DNA of 64,000 nt from Actinomadura xylanilytica (GCF_030283145.1 NZ_JASNWE010000004.1:1208173-1272172); one strand, 5' to 3'; shown: positions 28,966 to 38,100, counted from the first letter of the stretch. Numbers and translations are program-made. The notes: generated by a model not told the origin, from the letters alone.

Positions 28966-30003
28966 TCAGGCGGGCAGCCTCAGCTTGGACGTGACGTCCT
29001 GGAGGTGGCCGGCGAGGGCCGGGCTGCCGTTGACGTAGACGGCACTGCCGTCGGAGCCGAGCATCAGGACGCCGTCGCCCTTGGGGGTCTGCCAGGCGAC
29101 CGCTCCGCCCACCGTGGTCCTGCGGGCGCCGGAGGCGAGTCGCACGGCCTGCCGGAGCTGGGCCGGGGTCGCCTTCGGGGTGGCCTTCAGCCGCTCGACG
29201 GTCAGCCACTGGCCGTTGCCCGCGGTCCACTTCTGGGTGGTGACGCAGATCTGCCGGGGGCCGACCGTCCTGGCCGCGGTGCCCGCGGCGCTGAAGCGCA
29301 GGCCGCGGGGCAGGGTGAAGGCCTTCTCGGCCGCGCTGCCGATCACGACCGCGGGCGGCAGCTTGTCGCAGGACGCCGTCGGCTTCGCCGGAACGGACGG
29401 GACCGACGGGACGCGCGAGGCGGGCAGGTTCGACGGAGCCGGCGAGGGCTTGCCCGCCGGCGCGACGCCGGTGGTCTTGGCGCAGGGAGGCGTCCCGGGC
29501 TCGGCGCGCGTGCCGGCCTTGCCCGGCGCGGCGGGCGCGACGTTGGTGGGGACCTTCGCACCGTCGGGCAGCTTGGCTCCGTCGGGCAGCTTGGCGCCCT
29601 CGCGAAGCTTCGCACCGTCCGGCAGCTTCGCACCGTCCGGCAGCTTCGCACCGTCGGGGACCTTGACGCCGCTCGGGAGCTTGACGCCCTCGCGGAGCTT
29701 GGCGCCATCGGGCAGCGTGCGGCCGTCCGGGAGCTTGGCACCGTTCCGCAGCGCGGTGCCGTCGGGGAGCTTGGCGCCCTTGGGCAGGTCGCCGGCCTTC
29801 GGCAGCGTGGACGGGCTCGGCAGGCAGGACGGGCGCGTCGCCGCGGCGGCGGCCGGCTTCCCCGCCCCCGGCGCGTCGGGCAGCTGGGAGGCGTCCGAAC
29901 GGAGGCCGGCCTCGGGCTGGGCGACCGAGGCGTAGGTGGCACCGCCGACACCGACCGTGCCCACGGCCGACGCGACGATCAGGGCGGCCTTTAGCGAAAT
30001 CAT
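28966..30003 (-). CDS. Secreted protein with hexapeptide repeat (GAKLPD-type)
   Basis: Unrecognised. A 345-residue protein with an N-terminal signal peptide or anchor (about 3-28). Residues about 70-150 are a tandem array of roughly thirteen hexapeptides of consensus D-G-A-K-L-P, with Lys, Leu and Gly nearly invariant, and a Pro/Ala linker follows. The C-terminal domain of about 140 residues contains two cysteines and WTAGNGQWLTVERL. The period and the hydrophobic position every sixth residue recall left-handed beta-helix or pentapeptide-like coils, but no known hexapeptide transferase site is seen. ATG at 30003 was chosen for its AAGGG site; an ATG at 30018 is also in frame. Confidence 0.7.
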   Translation of the reverse strand: MISLKAALIVASAVGTVGVGGATYASVAQPEAGLRSDASQLPDAPGAGKPAAAAATRPSCLPSPSTLPKAGDLPKGAKLPDGTALRNGAKLPDGRTLPDGAKLREGVKLPSGVKVPDGAKLPDGAKLPDGAKLREGAKLPDGAKLPDGAKVPTNVAPAAPGKAGTRAEPGTPPCAKTTGVAPAGKPSPAPSNLPASRVPSVPSVPAKPTASCDKLPPAVVIGSAAEKAFTLPRGLRFSAAGTAARTVGPRQICVTTQKWTAGNGQWLTVERLKATPKATPAQLRQAVRLASGARRTTVGGAVAWQTPKGDGVLMLGSDGSAVYVNGSPALAGHLQDVTSKLRLPA

Positions 30004-30253
30004 CCTGTATCCCTTCATGCCCCTGTATTTCTCTTGCGCCCCTCACATACGCGCGACCCCCTCGGGGGGTTGCATGGGTTCCAGAAAAATTTTCCGGGCG
30101 GGTGCCCGCACGTCCCCGCGGCGGGGCGACGGCGGCGGCGACCAGTGCCGACATGGTCGATACGTGCCATGAGTGATGACTCATGCGGATGATCTGGGAC
30201 TCCCACGGGACCTTCCGCGCGACACGGGGGGCCGGATCGGGCAGCATTACGTC

Positions 30254-31282
30254 ATGGAGGCCCGTACCGTTGGTGACCGCCCGATTTCCGAACTCCCCAA
30301 GGCCCACCTGCACCTGCACTTCACCGGCTCGATGCGGCACACCACTCTGGTGGAGCTGGCGGCCGAGCACGGCGTGCACCTGCCGGACGCGCTGGTGGAG
30401 GACTGGCCGCCCCGGTTGCGGGCGACCGACGAGCGCGGCTGGTTCCGGTTCCAGCGGCTGTACGACATCGCCCGGTCGGTGCTCCAGACGCCGGACGACC
30501 TGCGCAGGCTGCTGCGCGAGACCGCCGAGGACGAGGCGGCCGAGGGGTCGGGCTGGCTGGAGATCCAGGTGGATCCGAGCGGGTACGCGGCGCGCTTCGG
30601 CGGGCTGACGCCGACCGTGGAGCTGGTCCTGGACGCGGCCCGCGAGGCCGGCGCGGCGGCCGGGGTGGGGATCGGGGTGGTGATCGCGGCCAACCGGATC
30701 AGGCATCCCCTCGACGCCAAGACGCTGGCCCGGCTGGCGGTGCGGTACGCCGGGCGGGGCGTGGTCGGGTTCGGGCTGTCCAACGACGAGCGCCGGGGAC
30801 GGGCCTACGACTTCGAGGGGGCGTTCCGGATCGCCCGGCACGGCGGCCTGCTGTCGGATCCGCACGGTGGCGAGCTGCTCGGTCCGGCGAGCGTCCGGGA
30901 GTGCCTGGAGACGCTGAAGGCCGACCGGATCGGGCACGGCGTGCGGGCGGTGGAGGACCCCCGGCTGCTGGAGAGCATCGTCGAGCGGGGCGTGACGCTG
31001 GAGGTGTGCCCGGCGTCCAACGTGAGCCTCGGGGTGGCGGCGACGGCGGCGGACGTCCCCGTCCGGACGCTCTACGAGGCGGGGGCCTCCATCGCGCTCG
31101 GCGCCGACGACCCGCTGCTGTTCGGTTCGCGGCTGGCCCGCCAGTACGAGCTGGTCCGCGCCGAACACGGGTTCGCCGACGCCGAGCTGGCCGAGCTGGC
31201 CCGGCAGTCGATCAACGGTTCGGCCGCCCCGGACGACGTCCGCAAACGCCTGCTGACCGGCGTCGACACCTGGTTGGACTGA
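30254..31282 (+). CDS. Adenosine deaminase family protein
   Basis: A 342-residue metal-dependent amidohydrolase of the adenosine/AMP deaminase family. The metal-binding HxH is at H20/H22 (PKAHLHLHFTGSM), HGGEL supplies the catalytic His/Glu region, RIGHGVR is the typical beta-strand motif, and GADDPLLF supplies the metal-binding Asp. Aspartate in the usual HxHLDG position is replaced by Thr (HFTG), so the substrate may not be adenosine itself. ATG at 30254 is used; in-frame codons upstream are not conserved. No obvious operon partners. Confidence 0.85.
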   Translation: MEARTVGDRPISELPKAHLHLHFTGSMRHTTLVELAAEHGVHLPDALVEDWPPRLRATDERGWFRFQRLYDIARSVLQTPDDLRRLLRETAEDEAAEGSGWLEIQVDPSGYAARFGGLTPTVELVLDAAREAGAAAGVGIGVVIAANRIRHPLDAKTLARLAVRYAGRGVVGFGLSNDERRGRAYDFEGAFRIARHGGLLSDPHGGELLGPASVRECLETLKADRIGHGVRAVEDPRLLESIVERGVTLEVCPASNVSLGVAATAADVPVRTLYEAGASIALGADDPLLFGSRLARQYELVRAEHGFADAELAELARQSINGSAAPDDVRKRLLTGVDTWLD

Positions 31283-31390
31283 CCGGCCGGCCGTCCGGAC
31301 GGGCGGGCGGCCCGGCCGGACGGTGGTCGACCGGCCGGGCTCCCGGCGGGGGCGGGCGACCGGCCCGGCGGCGCCCGCCCGGCCGGCGGT

Positions 31391-32890
31391 TCAGCTCGCG
31401 GACGTCCGCGCGGCCTCGGCGGGACGGGGGCCGGCCTCGGCCGCACCGCCGCCCTCGGCCGCACCGTCCGCCTTGGCCGCACCGTCCGCCTTGGCCGCAC
31501 CGTCCGACTTGGCCGCCCCGGCCTGCTCGGACGGGAGGCCCTTGGGGATGAACGCCGCCGCCACGACTCCGGCGGCGAGGACCGCCACGCCGAGCCCCAT
31601 CGCCGGGCGCAGGCCGTCGACGAACGCGCCGGGGTCGCCGAGGTCGCCGTTGCCGGCGAAGACCGCGCCGAGCACCGCGACCCCGAGGACCGTGCCGAGC
31701 TGGCGCAGCATGTTGCCCACCCCGGACGCGACCCCGGTCAGCTCCGGCGGGGCGAAGCCGAGCGTCATCCGGGCGACCGGCGCGAAGAACAGGCCCATCC
31801 CGATCCCGGCGAGCACGAACCCGGGGACGAACGCGGCGTAGGTGGTGGCCGGGGCCAGGACCACGAGCATCCAGCCGAGCCCCACCGTCTGCAACAGCAG
31901 CGCGGCGGCCAGGACCGCGCGCCCGCCGAACCGGGTGATCAGCGGCGCGGTGAGCGGGCCGACCAGGATCGGCATCCCGGTCCAGGGCAGCGTGCGGATC
32001 CCGGCCTCCAGCGGCGTCATCTGCTGGCTGCCCTGGAGGAACTGGATCAGCAGGAAGGTGGAGCCGAACATGGCGAACGTCATCAGCAGCGAGATCACGT
32101 TGACGAGGCTGAAGCCGCGGCTGCGGAACAGCCGCATCGGCAGCATCGGCCGGGTGGTGCGCAGCTCGTGCGCGACGAAGGCCACCAGCAGGACGGCGCC
32201 GCCGGCGAGCGAGCCGAGGACCTGACCGCTGGTCCAGCCGTGCTCGTTCCCGCGCACCAGGCCGAGCACGATGCCGAGCAGCCCACCGGTCACCAGCAGG
32301 GTTCCGAGGATGTCGAGGCGCTTGGCGGTGCCCCGGCTCTCGGTCAGGAAGCGGGGGGCCAGGGCGACCAGCACCACGCCGATCGGCACGTTCAGCCAGA
32401 AGATCCACTGCCAGCTCGTGTACTGGGTGACCGCGCCGCCGACCACCGGGCCGAGGGCGACGCCGAGCCCGCTCATGACGCTCCAGGCCGCGATGGCCAC
32501 GCCGCGCTTGGCGGGCGGCACGGCGCCGGCGAGGAGTGTCAGGGTGAGCGGGGTGACCACCGCGCCGCCCACGCCCTGGACGGCGCGGGCCGCGATCAGG
32601 ACGCCGATGCCGGGGGCGAGCGCGGCGGCGGCGGAGGCGAGCGTGAAGAGCGCGAGCCCGGCGGTGAACAGCCGGCGCCGCCCGTACCGCTCGGCGACCG
32701 CCGACGCGGGGAGCAGCAGGACGGCGAACGTGAGGGTGTAGGCGTTGACCGTCCACCCCAGCCCTTCCAGGCCGGTGCCGAGGTCGGTGCGGATGGACGG
32801 CAGCGCGTTGGTGACGATCAGGTTGTCCAGGGCCACCATGAACAGGGCCACCCCGGTGACGATGAACGTCCGGAGTGCTGGGTGCCGCAT
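31391..32890 (-). CDS. MFS drug:H+ antiporter, DHA2 (EmrB/QacA) family
   Basis: A 499-residue, 14-TM major facilitator. Motif A region is at AERYGRRRLF, and motif C is GLGVALGPVVGGAV (about 145-158), the antiporter signature. The C-terminal 40 residues are a cytoplasmic Ala/Lys/Asp/Gly repeat tail (GAAKADGAAKADG). ATG at 32890 has GGAG 6 bases upstream. A TetR-like repressor lies just upstream, and an operator-like palindrome sits in the 55-base gap, so it is probably a ligand-induced efflux pump. Confidence 0.92.
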   Translation of the reverse strand: MRHPALRTFIVTGVALFMVALDNLIVTNALPSIRTDLGTGLEGLGWTVNAYTLTFAVLLLPASAVAERYGRRRLFTAGLALFTLASAAAALAPGIGVLIAARAVQGVGGAVVTPLTLTLLAGAVPPAKRGVAIAAWSVMSGLGVALGPVVGGAVTQYTSWQWIFWLNVPIGVVLVALAPRFLTESRGTAKRLDILGTLLVTGGLLGIVLGLVRGNEHGWTSGQVLGSLAGGAVLLVAFVAHELRTTRPMLPMRLFRSRGFSLVNVISLLMTFAMFGSTFLLIQFLQGSQQMTPLEAGIRTLPWTGMPILVGPLTAPLITRFGGRAVLAAALLLQTVGLGWMLVVLAPATTYAAFVPGFVLAGIGMGLFFAPVARMTLGFAPPELTGVASGVGNMLRQLGTVLGVAVLGAVFAGNGDLGDPGAFVDGLRPAMGLGVAVLAAGVVAAAFIPKGLPSEQAGAAKSDGAAKADGAAKADGAAEGGGAAEAGPRPAEAARTSAS

Positions 32891-32903
32891 ACTCTTCTCC
32901 AAA

Positions 32904-32923
32904 ATTAGTTATCAGTCACTAAC
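32904..32923. promoter_or_regulatory. TetR-type operator in front of the MFS gene
   Basis: ATTAGTT-N6-CACTAAC, an imperfect copy of the perfect palindrome found upstream of the TetR gene at 33552-33571. It lies 14 bases upstream of the MFS start codon. Confidence 0.7.
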
Positions 32924-32945
32924 TTGAGTGGGCAAAAAAATAGGA

Positions 32946-33542
32946 TCAGCCGGTACTCCCCTCAAGGCCCTCCCCGCCATCACCCTCTGCGGTGCCGGCG
33001 CCCTCGGCCCACCTGCCGAGCGACTCGGGAAGGTCGTCCCCCCATGCGTGGGGCACGTCGAACGCGGTGAGCACGTTCAGCAGCATGCCGACCGAGGCGA
33101 ACCGCATGACCTCCTGCCGGCCCTCGCCCGACAGCTCCCCCACCGTCCGCAACAGCCGCGCCCACCGGTCATGGCCAACCCGCCGGACGTCGCCGTCGCT
33201 CAGCGCCGCCGCGTAGATCTGGAGCTGGAACTGGAGGAGGGTGGTGTCGCCGTGCAGGAGCTTGCGGTAGCGGGCCCCCATCGCGGTCATCGCCTCGCCC
33301 CCGTACAGCCCGCCGGCCGCGTCGCGCATCTCGCCCTCGATGTCGTCGAAGCAGCGCTCGGCGGCGGCGAGGAACAGGGCCCGCTTGGACGGGAACAGGC
33401 GGAACAGGTACGGCTGCGACACCCCCACCCGCTCGGCGATGGCGCTGGTCGAGGTGCCCTCGTAGCCGCCGCGCGCGAACTCGGCGATGGCGGCGCGGAT
33501 CGTCAGCTCGCGACGATCGGCGGCGCTCATCCTGGGGCTCAT
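32946..33542 (-). CDS. TetR/AcrR family transcriptional regulator
   Basis: A 198-residue TetR repressor. The N-terminal helix-turn-helix (about 5-55) reads TSTSAIAERVGVSQPYLFRLFPSKRALF, and a C-terminal ligand-binding helical domain follows. ATG at 33542 is the likely start; no Shine-Dalgarno site precedes it, and a perfect operator lies 10-29 bases upstream, so leaderless, autorepressed transcription is plausible. It probably controls itself and the downstream MFS pump through the two matching palindromes. Confidence 0.9.
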   Translation of the reverse strand: MSPRMSAADRRELTIRAAIAEFARGGYEGTSTSAIAERVGVSQPYLFRLFPSKRALFLAAAERCFDDIEGEMRDAAGGLYGGEAMTAMGARYRKLLHGDTTLLQFQLQIYAAALSDGDVRRVGHDRWARLLRTVGELSGEGRQEVMRFASVGMLLNVLTAFDVPHAWGDDLPESLGRWAEGAGTAEGDGGEGLEGSTG

Positions 33543-33551
33543 GGCAGCCAA

Positions 33552-33571
33552 GTTAGTGCTCAATCACTAAC
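33552..33571. promoter_or_regulatory. Perfect TetR-type operator upstream of the TetR gene
   Basis: GTTAGTG-N6-CACTAAC, a perfect palindrome with 7-base arms. The same half-site spacing recurs in front of the MFS gene. It implies autoregulation. Confidence 0.75.
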
Positions 33572-33608
33572 CAGGTCAACCCGTCCGGGACGGACGCACC
33601 GGAGAAGG

Positions 33609-34691
33609 TCAGAGGTGCACGCCGACCAGGACTGGCTCGTTCACCATCTCCACGCCGAACGCCTCGCGGACGCCCTCGCGGACCTCACGGGCCAGCGCGA
33701 GCAGGTCGGCGGTGCGTCCGCCGCCGGGGTTGGTGAGCGCCAGGGTGTGCTTGGTGGAGATCCGCGCCGGCCCCGTCCCGTGCCCCTTGGCGAACCCGGC
33801 GCGGTCGATCAGCCAGGCGGCGGAGGTCTTGGTGCGCGGCGTCCCGTCCGGAGCGGGGCTCTCGGCGTACCGCGGGAACGCGGCGTCCGGCCCGAACCGT
33901 CCGGCGACGCGGCGCTCCAGGTCGGCGAGCTGCGCGGGATCCAGGATCGGGTTGGTGAAGAACGATCCGGCGCTGCGGGTGTCGGGGTCGGCCGGGTCGA
34001 GCACCATCCCCTTGCCGCGGCGCAGCTCCAGCACCGCGTCCCGGACCTCCTTGAGCGGCGCCCGCGCGCCGGGCTCCACACCCAGCTTGCGCGCCAGCTC
34101 GGCATAGGCGACCGGCTGCGACTCGTCGGACTCGCGGAGCGCGTACGTCACGTCCAGCACGACGTACCGGTCGGAGCCCTTGAAGGCGCTGTGCCGGTAG
34201 GTGAACCGGCAGGCGGCGTGATCGAGCGTGACGACCTTGCGGGTCTCACGGTCGTAGCCGCGCACCTGGACGATCGTCTCGCTGACGTCCTGCCCGTACG
34301 CGCCGACGTTCTGGATGGGCGTGGCGCCCACGCGGCCGGGGATGCCCGACAGGCACTCGATCCCGGCGAGCCCGTCCGCCACGCAGCGGGCGACGAACGG
34401 CTCCCACTCCTCACCGGCCTGGGCCCGGACGAGCAGCCGCCCGTTCTCGCCGGGCACGCTCTCGGTGCCGCGCGTGCCGACGTGCACGACCGTGCCGGGG
34501 AAACCGTCGTCCGACACCACCAGATTGCTGCCGCCGCCGAGCACCAGCGTCCGCTCGCCGGCGTCGTCGGCGGCGCGCACCGCGGCGACCAGCTCCGCCT
34601 CGGTGGTCGCCTCGACGAAGCGGCGGGCGGGACCGCCCAGCCGCAACGTGGTGTATCCGGACAGCTTCACCTCTTCAGCGAACACCGCCAC
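33609..34691 (-). CDS. murB: UDP-N-acetylmuramate dehydrogenase
   Basis: A 360-residue FAD enzyme that reduces UDP-GlcNAc-enolpyruvate to UDP-MurNAc in peptidoglycan synthesis. The FAD-binding segment LVLGGGSNLVVSDDGF is at about 48-63, GIPGRVGATPIQNVGAYGQ follows, and the catalytic Ser lies in SAGSFFTNP. The length fits the actinobacterial form. The start is GTG at 34691 with GGAGGGA upstream. Confidence 0.96.
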   Translation of the reverse strand: MAVFAEEVKLSGYTTLRLGGPARRFVEATTEAELVAAVRAADDAGERTLVLGGGSNLVVSDDGFPGTVVHVGTRGTESVPGENGRLLVRAQAGEEWEPFVARCVADGLAGIECLSGIPGRVGATPIQNVGAYGQDVSETIVQVRGYDRETRKVVTLDHAACRFTYRHSAFKGSDRYVVLDVTYALRESDESQPVAYAELARKLGVEPGARAPLKEVRDAVLELRRGKGMVLDPADPDTRSAGSFFTNPILDPAQLADLERRVAGRFGPDAAFPRYAESPAPDGTPRTKTSAAWLIDRAGFAKGHGTGPARISTKHTLALTNPGGGRTADLLALAREVREGVREAFGVEMVNEPVLVGVHL

Positions 34692-34718
34692 GTCGTCTTT
34701 CCCTCCCGTACGTCCGCG

Positions 34719-34758
34719 TCCGCGTGGGCCGGGCGAGAAACACCCCGGCCCACGCGGA
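34719..34758 (-). terminator. Terminator after hadA-hadB
   Basis: Perfect 15-base-pair hairpin with a 10-base loop, in the gap between hadB and murB. Confidence 0.75.
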
Positions 34759-34864
34759 CGGAAACAGAACGTGCGTCCAACCCAACCGGACGGCCGGCCC
34801 GCGGTGCGGACGACCCGCCGGAACGCCCCGGGCCGGGACCCGGGCCCGGCTCCGAGCCGGTGGG

Positions 34865-35290
34865 TCAGGCGAGCTGGACCACGGCCTTGGCGCGGGTGAG
34901 GACCTTCTGGTCGCTGGACCGGGCGGTGAGCGCCACGACGACCTTGCCGCCGTCGAGCTTCTCCTCCACCTTGCCGCTGATCTCCAGCGTCGCGCCGCCC
35001 TCGTCGGGCACCACGACCGGCGAGGAGAACCGTACCCCGTAGTCGACCACGGCGCCCGGGTCGCCGACCCAGTCGGTGACGAACCGGCCGCCCTGCGCCA
35101 TGGTGAACATGCCGTGCGCGATCACGTCCGGCAGCCCCACCGACCTGGCGACCCGCTCGCGCCAGTGGATCGGGTTGAAGTCGCCGGACGCGCCGGCGTA
35201 CTTGACCAGGTCGGCCCGGTCGACCGGGTAGCTGCGCGCGGCGATCTCGGTGCCGACCTCGACGTCGGTGTACTGCACCTTGGCGGTCAT
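34865..35290 (-). CDS. hadB: MaoC-type (R)-3-hydroxyacyl dehydratase, HadB-like
   Basis: A 141-residue hot-dog-fold hydratase with the full hydratase-2 motif YAGASGDFNPIHW, which holds the catalytic Asp37 and His42. In mycobacteria HadB is the catalytic subunit of the FAS-II dehydratase and pairs with the non-catalytic HadA. The start overlaps the hadA stop (ATGA). The rpmG-hadA-hadB order matches that in M. tuberculosis, but no hadC is present. Confidence 0.9.
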   Translation of the reverse strand: MTAKVQYTDVEVGTEIAARSYPVDRADLVKYAGASGDFNPIHWRERVARSVGLPDVIAHGMFTMAQGGRFVTDWVGDPGAVVDYGVRFSSPVVVPDEGGATLEISGKVEEKLDGGKVVVALTARSSDQKVLTRAKAVVQLA

Positions 35291-35727
35291 CAGGCCCCCC
35301 GCTCGACGATGGTGTTGTGGCTCTTGCAGATCGGCTCGCCCTCGACCGTCGCGACCTCGGTGACGATGACCAGCTTCTCGTTCTTGCCGATCGACTTGAT
35401 GTCGGTGATCGTCGAGGTGCAGACCACCACGTCGCCGGCGCGCAGCGGGCGGGTGTACTCGAAGCGCTGCTCGCCGTGCACCACCATCGCGTAGTTCAGC
35501 CCGAGCTCGGGGTCGGCGAGGCCGGCGCCGCCGAGCGAGACCACGATGGGGAAGGTCGGCGGGGCGATCACGTCGGGGTGGCCGGCGGCCTTGGCCGCCT
35601 CCTGGTCCCGGTAGATCGGGTTCTGGTCGCCGATCGCGTCCGCGAATTCCCGGATCTTCACCCGGCTGACCTCGTACGGATCGCTCGGCGGAAAGCTCCG
35701 CCCGATGAAATCACGGTTGAGTGCCAT
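35290..35727 (-). CDS. hadA: MaoC N-terminal-like dehydratase subunit, HadA-like
   Basis: A 145-residue hot-dog protein starting MALNRDFIGR. It resembles the FAS1-type dehydratase N-terminal domain (PF13452) and has EFADAIGDQNPIYRD where the catalytic hydratase motif would be, with Tyr in place of His; it is therefore probably the substrate-binding partner of HadB. ATG at 35727 was chosen over in-frame codons up to 66 bases earlier. Confidence 0.88.
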   Translation of the reverse strand: MALNRDFIGRSFPPSDPYEVSRVKIREFADAIGDQNPIYRDQEAAKAAGHPDVIAPPTFPIVVSLGGAGLADPELGLNYAMVVHGEQRFEYTRPLRAGDVVVCTSTITDIKSIGKNEKLVIVTEVATVEGEPICKSHNTIVERGA

Positions 35728-35836
35728 GCAGTCCGTCCCTCCACGTCGAACAGGGGCTTCCGAGAGCCCGCCTGCCCGTGTGCCCGCGCCCAAGCACGTC
35801 TTTCTCGGTCTGGACGGACGGTAACAGAACGACGTT

Positions 35837-35872
35837 CAGCCCGCCCTCGCGGGTCGGTGCGAGGACGGGCTG
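35837..35872 (-). terminator. Hairpin between rpmG and hadA
   Basis: 14-base arms with one mismatch and an 8-base loop, in the 295-base gap between rpmG and hadA. A terminator for rpmG is likely, so hadA may have its own promoter. Nothing else was recognised in this gap. Confidence 0.55.
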
Positions 35873-36022
35873 CGGAAACGTCGGGCCGGCGGGCCGGGAT
35901 CCGGCCACCGGGACCGCGGCGGGCGGCGAGCCTCCTGCCCGGCGCCGGGGCGCTGCGGGCGGCGCGTCGCCGCCGGTGCCGAGCGGCCGGTCTCCCGGCC
36001 GCCGGTGCCGCGGATCAGCAGG

Positions 36023-36187
36023 TCAGCGGGTCTCCCGGTGCGCGCGGTGCGTCCGGCAGTTGGGGCAGTACTTCTTGATCTCCAGGCGGTCCGGGTCGTT
36101 GCGCCGGTTCTTCCGCGTGATGTAGTTGCGGTGCTTGCACTCCTGGCAGGCCAGCGTGATCTTCGGCCGTACGTCGGTGGCAGCCAC
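36023..36187 (-). CDS. rpmG: 50S ribosomal protein L33
   Basis: A 54-residue L33 translated from GTG at 36187 (MAATDVRPKITLAC). It has two CxxC pairs, CQEC at 14-17 and CPNC at 41-44, so it is the zinc-binding C+ form. It lies between tRNA-Met and hadA, its conserved position in actinomycetes. Confidence 0.96.
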   Translation of the reverse strand: MAATDVRPKITLACQECKHRNYITRKNRRNDPDRLEIKKYCPNCRTHRAHRETR

Positions 36188-36305
36188 GATGGAGTGCCTT
36201 TCTGAGCTGGGGATATGGACTTACGTACCTCGGCCGCCCCGAAGAGCGGCCGGCGATTCGACCCGACGCTCCCGGCCTCCGGGTGGAGGCGGGAGGTCTG
36301 GGTAG

Positions 36306-36379
36306 TAGCGAGGGCCGGACTTGAACCGGCGACACAGCGATTATGAGCCGCTTGCTCTGCCTGACTGAGCTACCCCGCC
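36306..36379 (-). tRNA. metT: tRNA-Met (CAT), elongator type
   Basis: 74 bases with anticodon loop CTCATAA, acceptor GGCGGGG/CCTCGCT with a G-T first pair, discriminator A and T-loop TTCAAGT. The anticodon stem AGCGG/TCGCT lacks the three G-C pairs of initiator tRNA. Confidence 0.93.
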
Positions 36380-36706
36380 GTGATGGTCGGTGTGGACCGG
36401 ATTGCAAGGATACCGGAAGTCCACCGATCCCTGGGAACACGAGAACCCGGGCTTTGAGGCAGGGCCTCGGTTCCGGATGGTCTGACGCGGACCGGTCATC
36501 AGGTTACCGCCTGTGCCGATGACCTGCGAATCGTCCCGCTGGAACCGGAGGGACGCTATCACAGCGTGCGGTAAGGAACGAAATCAGGACAGCGGCTCGA
36601 GACCCCCGTGCCCACCGGGCCCACTGTGACGGCCGGGCCGAGCCGCGCTGAGCAGCCGATCCGGCGGCCGGGCCGCCGACCGGGGCCGGGTCGGTGCCCG
36701 GACATG

Positions 36707-36747
36707 ACAGAGGCCGTCTCCCGATCAATTCGGGTGACGGCCTCTGT
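36707..36747 (-). terminator. Hairpin after tRNA-Thr
   Basis: Perfect 12-base-pair stem ACAGAGGCCGTC/GACGGCCTCTGT with a 17-base loop, directly downstream of tRNA-Thr on the minus strand. Confidence 0.6.
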
Positions 36748-36754
36748 TCTGCTG

Positions 36755-36827
36755 AGCCCCTTTACGGAATCGAACCGTAGACCTTCTCCTTACCATGGAG
36801 ACGCTCTGCCGACTGAGCTAAAGGGGC
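36755..36827 (-). tRNA. thrT: tRNA-Thr (GGT)
   Basis: 73 bases with acceptor GCCCCTT/AAGGGGC, anticodon loop ATGGTAA and T-loop TTCGATT. In related genomes a tRNA-Tyr gene often lies just upstream. Here the upstream 190 bases hold none, and only tRNA-Tyr 3' fragments occur, 15 and 26 kb away. Confidence 0.95.
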
Positions 36828-37014
36828 TTGCTCCGCTCGTGCAGTGAAACCATACACGGCTCCGACAGCACATGCGAAATCGTTTCGCCGCCGTCGCCGC
36901 CCGTCCCCGTCCCGCCCCCTGACCTCCCGCGCACGAGGCACCGCGCGGGGCGGCGGAGCCCCTCGGATCTGCGTCGGTTCTCCCGATCCGCCCCCCTATG
37001 CCAGGGTGATCGTC

Positions 37015-38046
37015 ATGAGTGCGGCATTCCAGCGGGCCTGCGACGAGCTCGTCCAAGCGGCGATGGTCGAGGACCAGGCTTTCAGCGACCTCCTGCCCCA
37101 ACTCATGCAGGCGTCCGAGACCGCCTCCCCCGCCGAGAAGACCGCGGCGATGCCGCGGTTGGCCGAGGGCCTCGCCGAAGCGCCGCCCAACCTCGGCGGC
37201 TGGCTCGCGGTGATCGGCGGCTCCTGGATCGAGCACGGCGCCGAGATCGGCCCGTTCGGCGACGCCCTCGTCGAGCGGCTCATCATGGTCACCGCGGCGG
37301 CGCTGGCGTTCGGGAACGCCTGGCAGGAGGCCACCGGCGGCAAGCCACCGGACATGGAGGACGACCGGCCGTCCCGGCAGGCCGTCGACACCGTCGGCCC
37401 CAAGCTCCAGGACGGCGCCGTCAGCGCGATGATGTCGTGGTTCACGCTGCCGCAGTTCGCGATGTCGGCCTGCACCGTTCTGTCCAGGTCGCCGCGGGTG
37501 CGCAGCGCGCTCACCGACCGCGACTTCCACGTCTTCGCCGCCGGGCAGGCCGCCGAGCACCTCCCCCAGATGGGGTTCGTCCGCGACCTGCTGCGCGTCC
37601 TGGACGGCGAGCGCCTCCTGGTCCTCGACCGGCGGACCCGGCAGGGCTGGACGGTCACCATCGGCGGCATCGGCGACAACTTCCAGTTGCACACCCTCCT
37701 CGCCGGCGCCCTCGTCGGACGCCCCGGCGGCCTGCCCGGCAAGCCCCCGGCGCCGGAGATCATCTCCTGCTTCCTGGACGCCGAGACGCCGCCCGACAGG
37801 CCGATCGTCAGCAGCCCGTGGAACCTGGTCGACGCCAACGGCGAATGGATCTACAACGAGGGCGTGCCGGCCGACATCCCCGCCGTCAACGGCACCCGCG
37901 TCGTCGTCCTCGACCCGCCGTCCTACGAGCGGACGTTCCCGGCGGGGCGGCGGTTCCCGATGATGCCCGCGACGCTCACCGTCGACGGCATGCACCTCGC
38001 CAAGGACCTCGACGGCTGGTGGTCGCACATCACCGACCCGAAGTGA
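37015..38046 (+). CDS. Hypothetical protein
   Basis: Unrecognised. 343 residues, soluble, no signal peptide. The N-terminal 110 residues are helical and Ala-rich, with a hydrophobic stretch (LIMVTAAALAFGNAW) near residue 95. The C-terminal half contains WTVTIGGIGDNFQLHTLLAG and ends with DGWWSHITDPK. ATG at 37015 follows AGGGTGAT; earlier in-frame codons read low-complexity Arg/Pro sequence. Convergent with the PP2C-like gene. Confidence 0.7.
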   Translation: MSAAFQRACDELVQAAMVEDQAFSDLLPQLMQASETASPAEKTAAMPRLAEGLAEAPPNLGGWLAVIGGSWIEHGAEIGPFGDALVERLIMVTAAALAFGNAWQEATGGKPPDMEDDRPSRQAVDTVGPKLQDGAVSAMMSWFTLPQFAMSACTVLSRSPRVRSALTDRDFHVFAAGQAAEHLPQMGFVRDLLRVLDGERLLVLDRRTRQGWTVTIGGIGDNFQLHTLLAGALVGRPGGLPGKPPAPEIISCFLDAETPPDRPIVSSPWNLVDANGEWIYNEGVPADIPAVNGTRVVVLDPPSYERTFPAGRRFPMMPATLTVDGMHLAKDLDGWWSHITDPK

Positions 38047-38100
38047 TCGGCTCCGACCCGCACGGCAGGGCCGCGGAACGGGGTCGGCGCACCCCCGCAC

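Noticed and set aside
36306..36379. Initiator tRNA-Met
   Set aside because: Lacks the unpaired first acceptor pair of initiators and the GGG/CCC anticodon stem.
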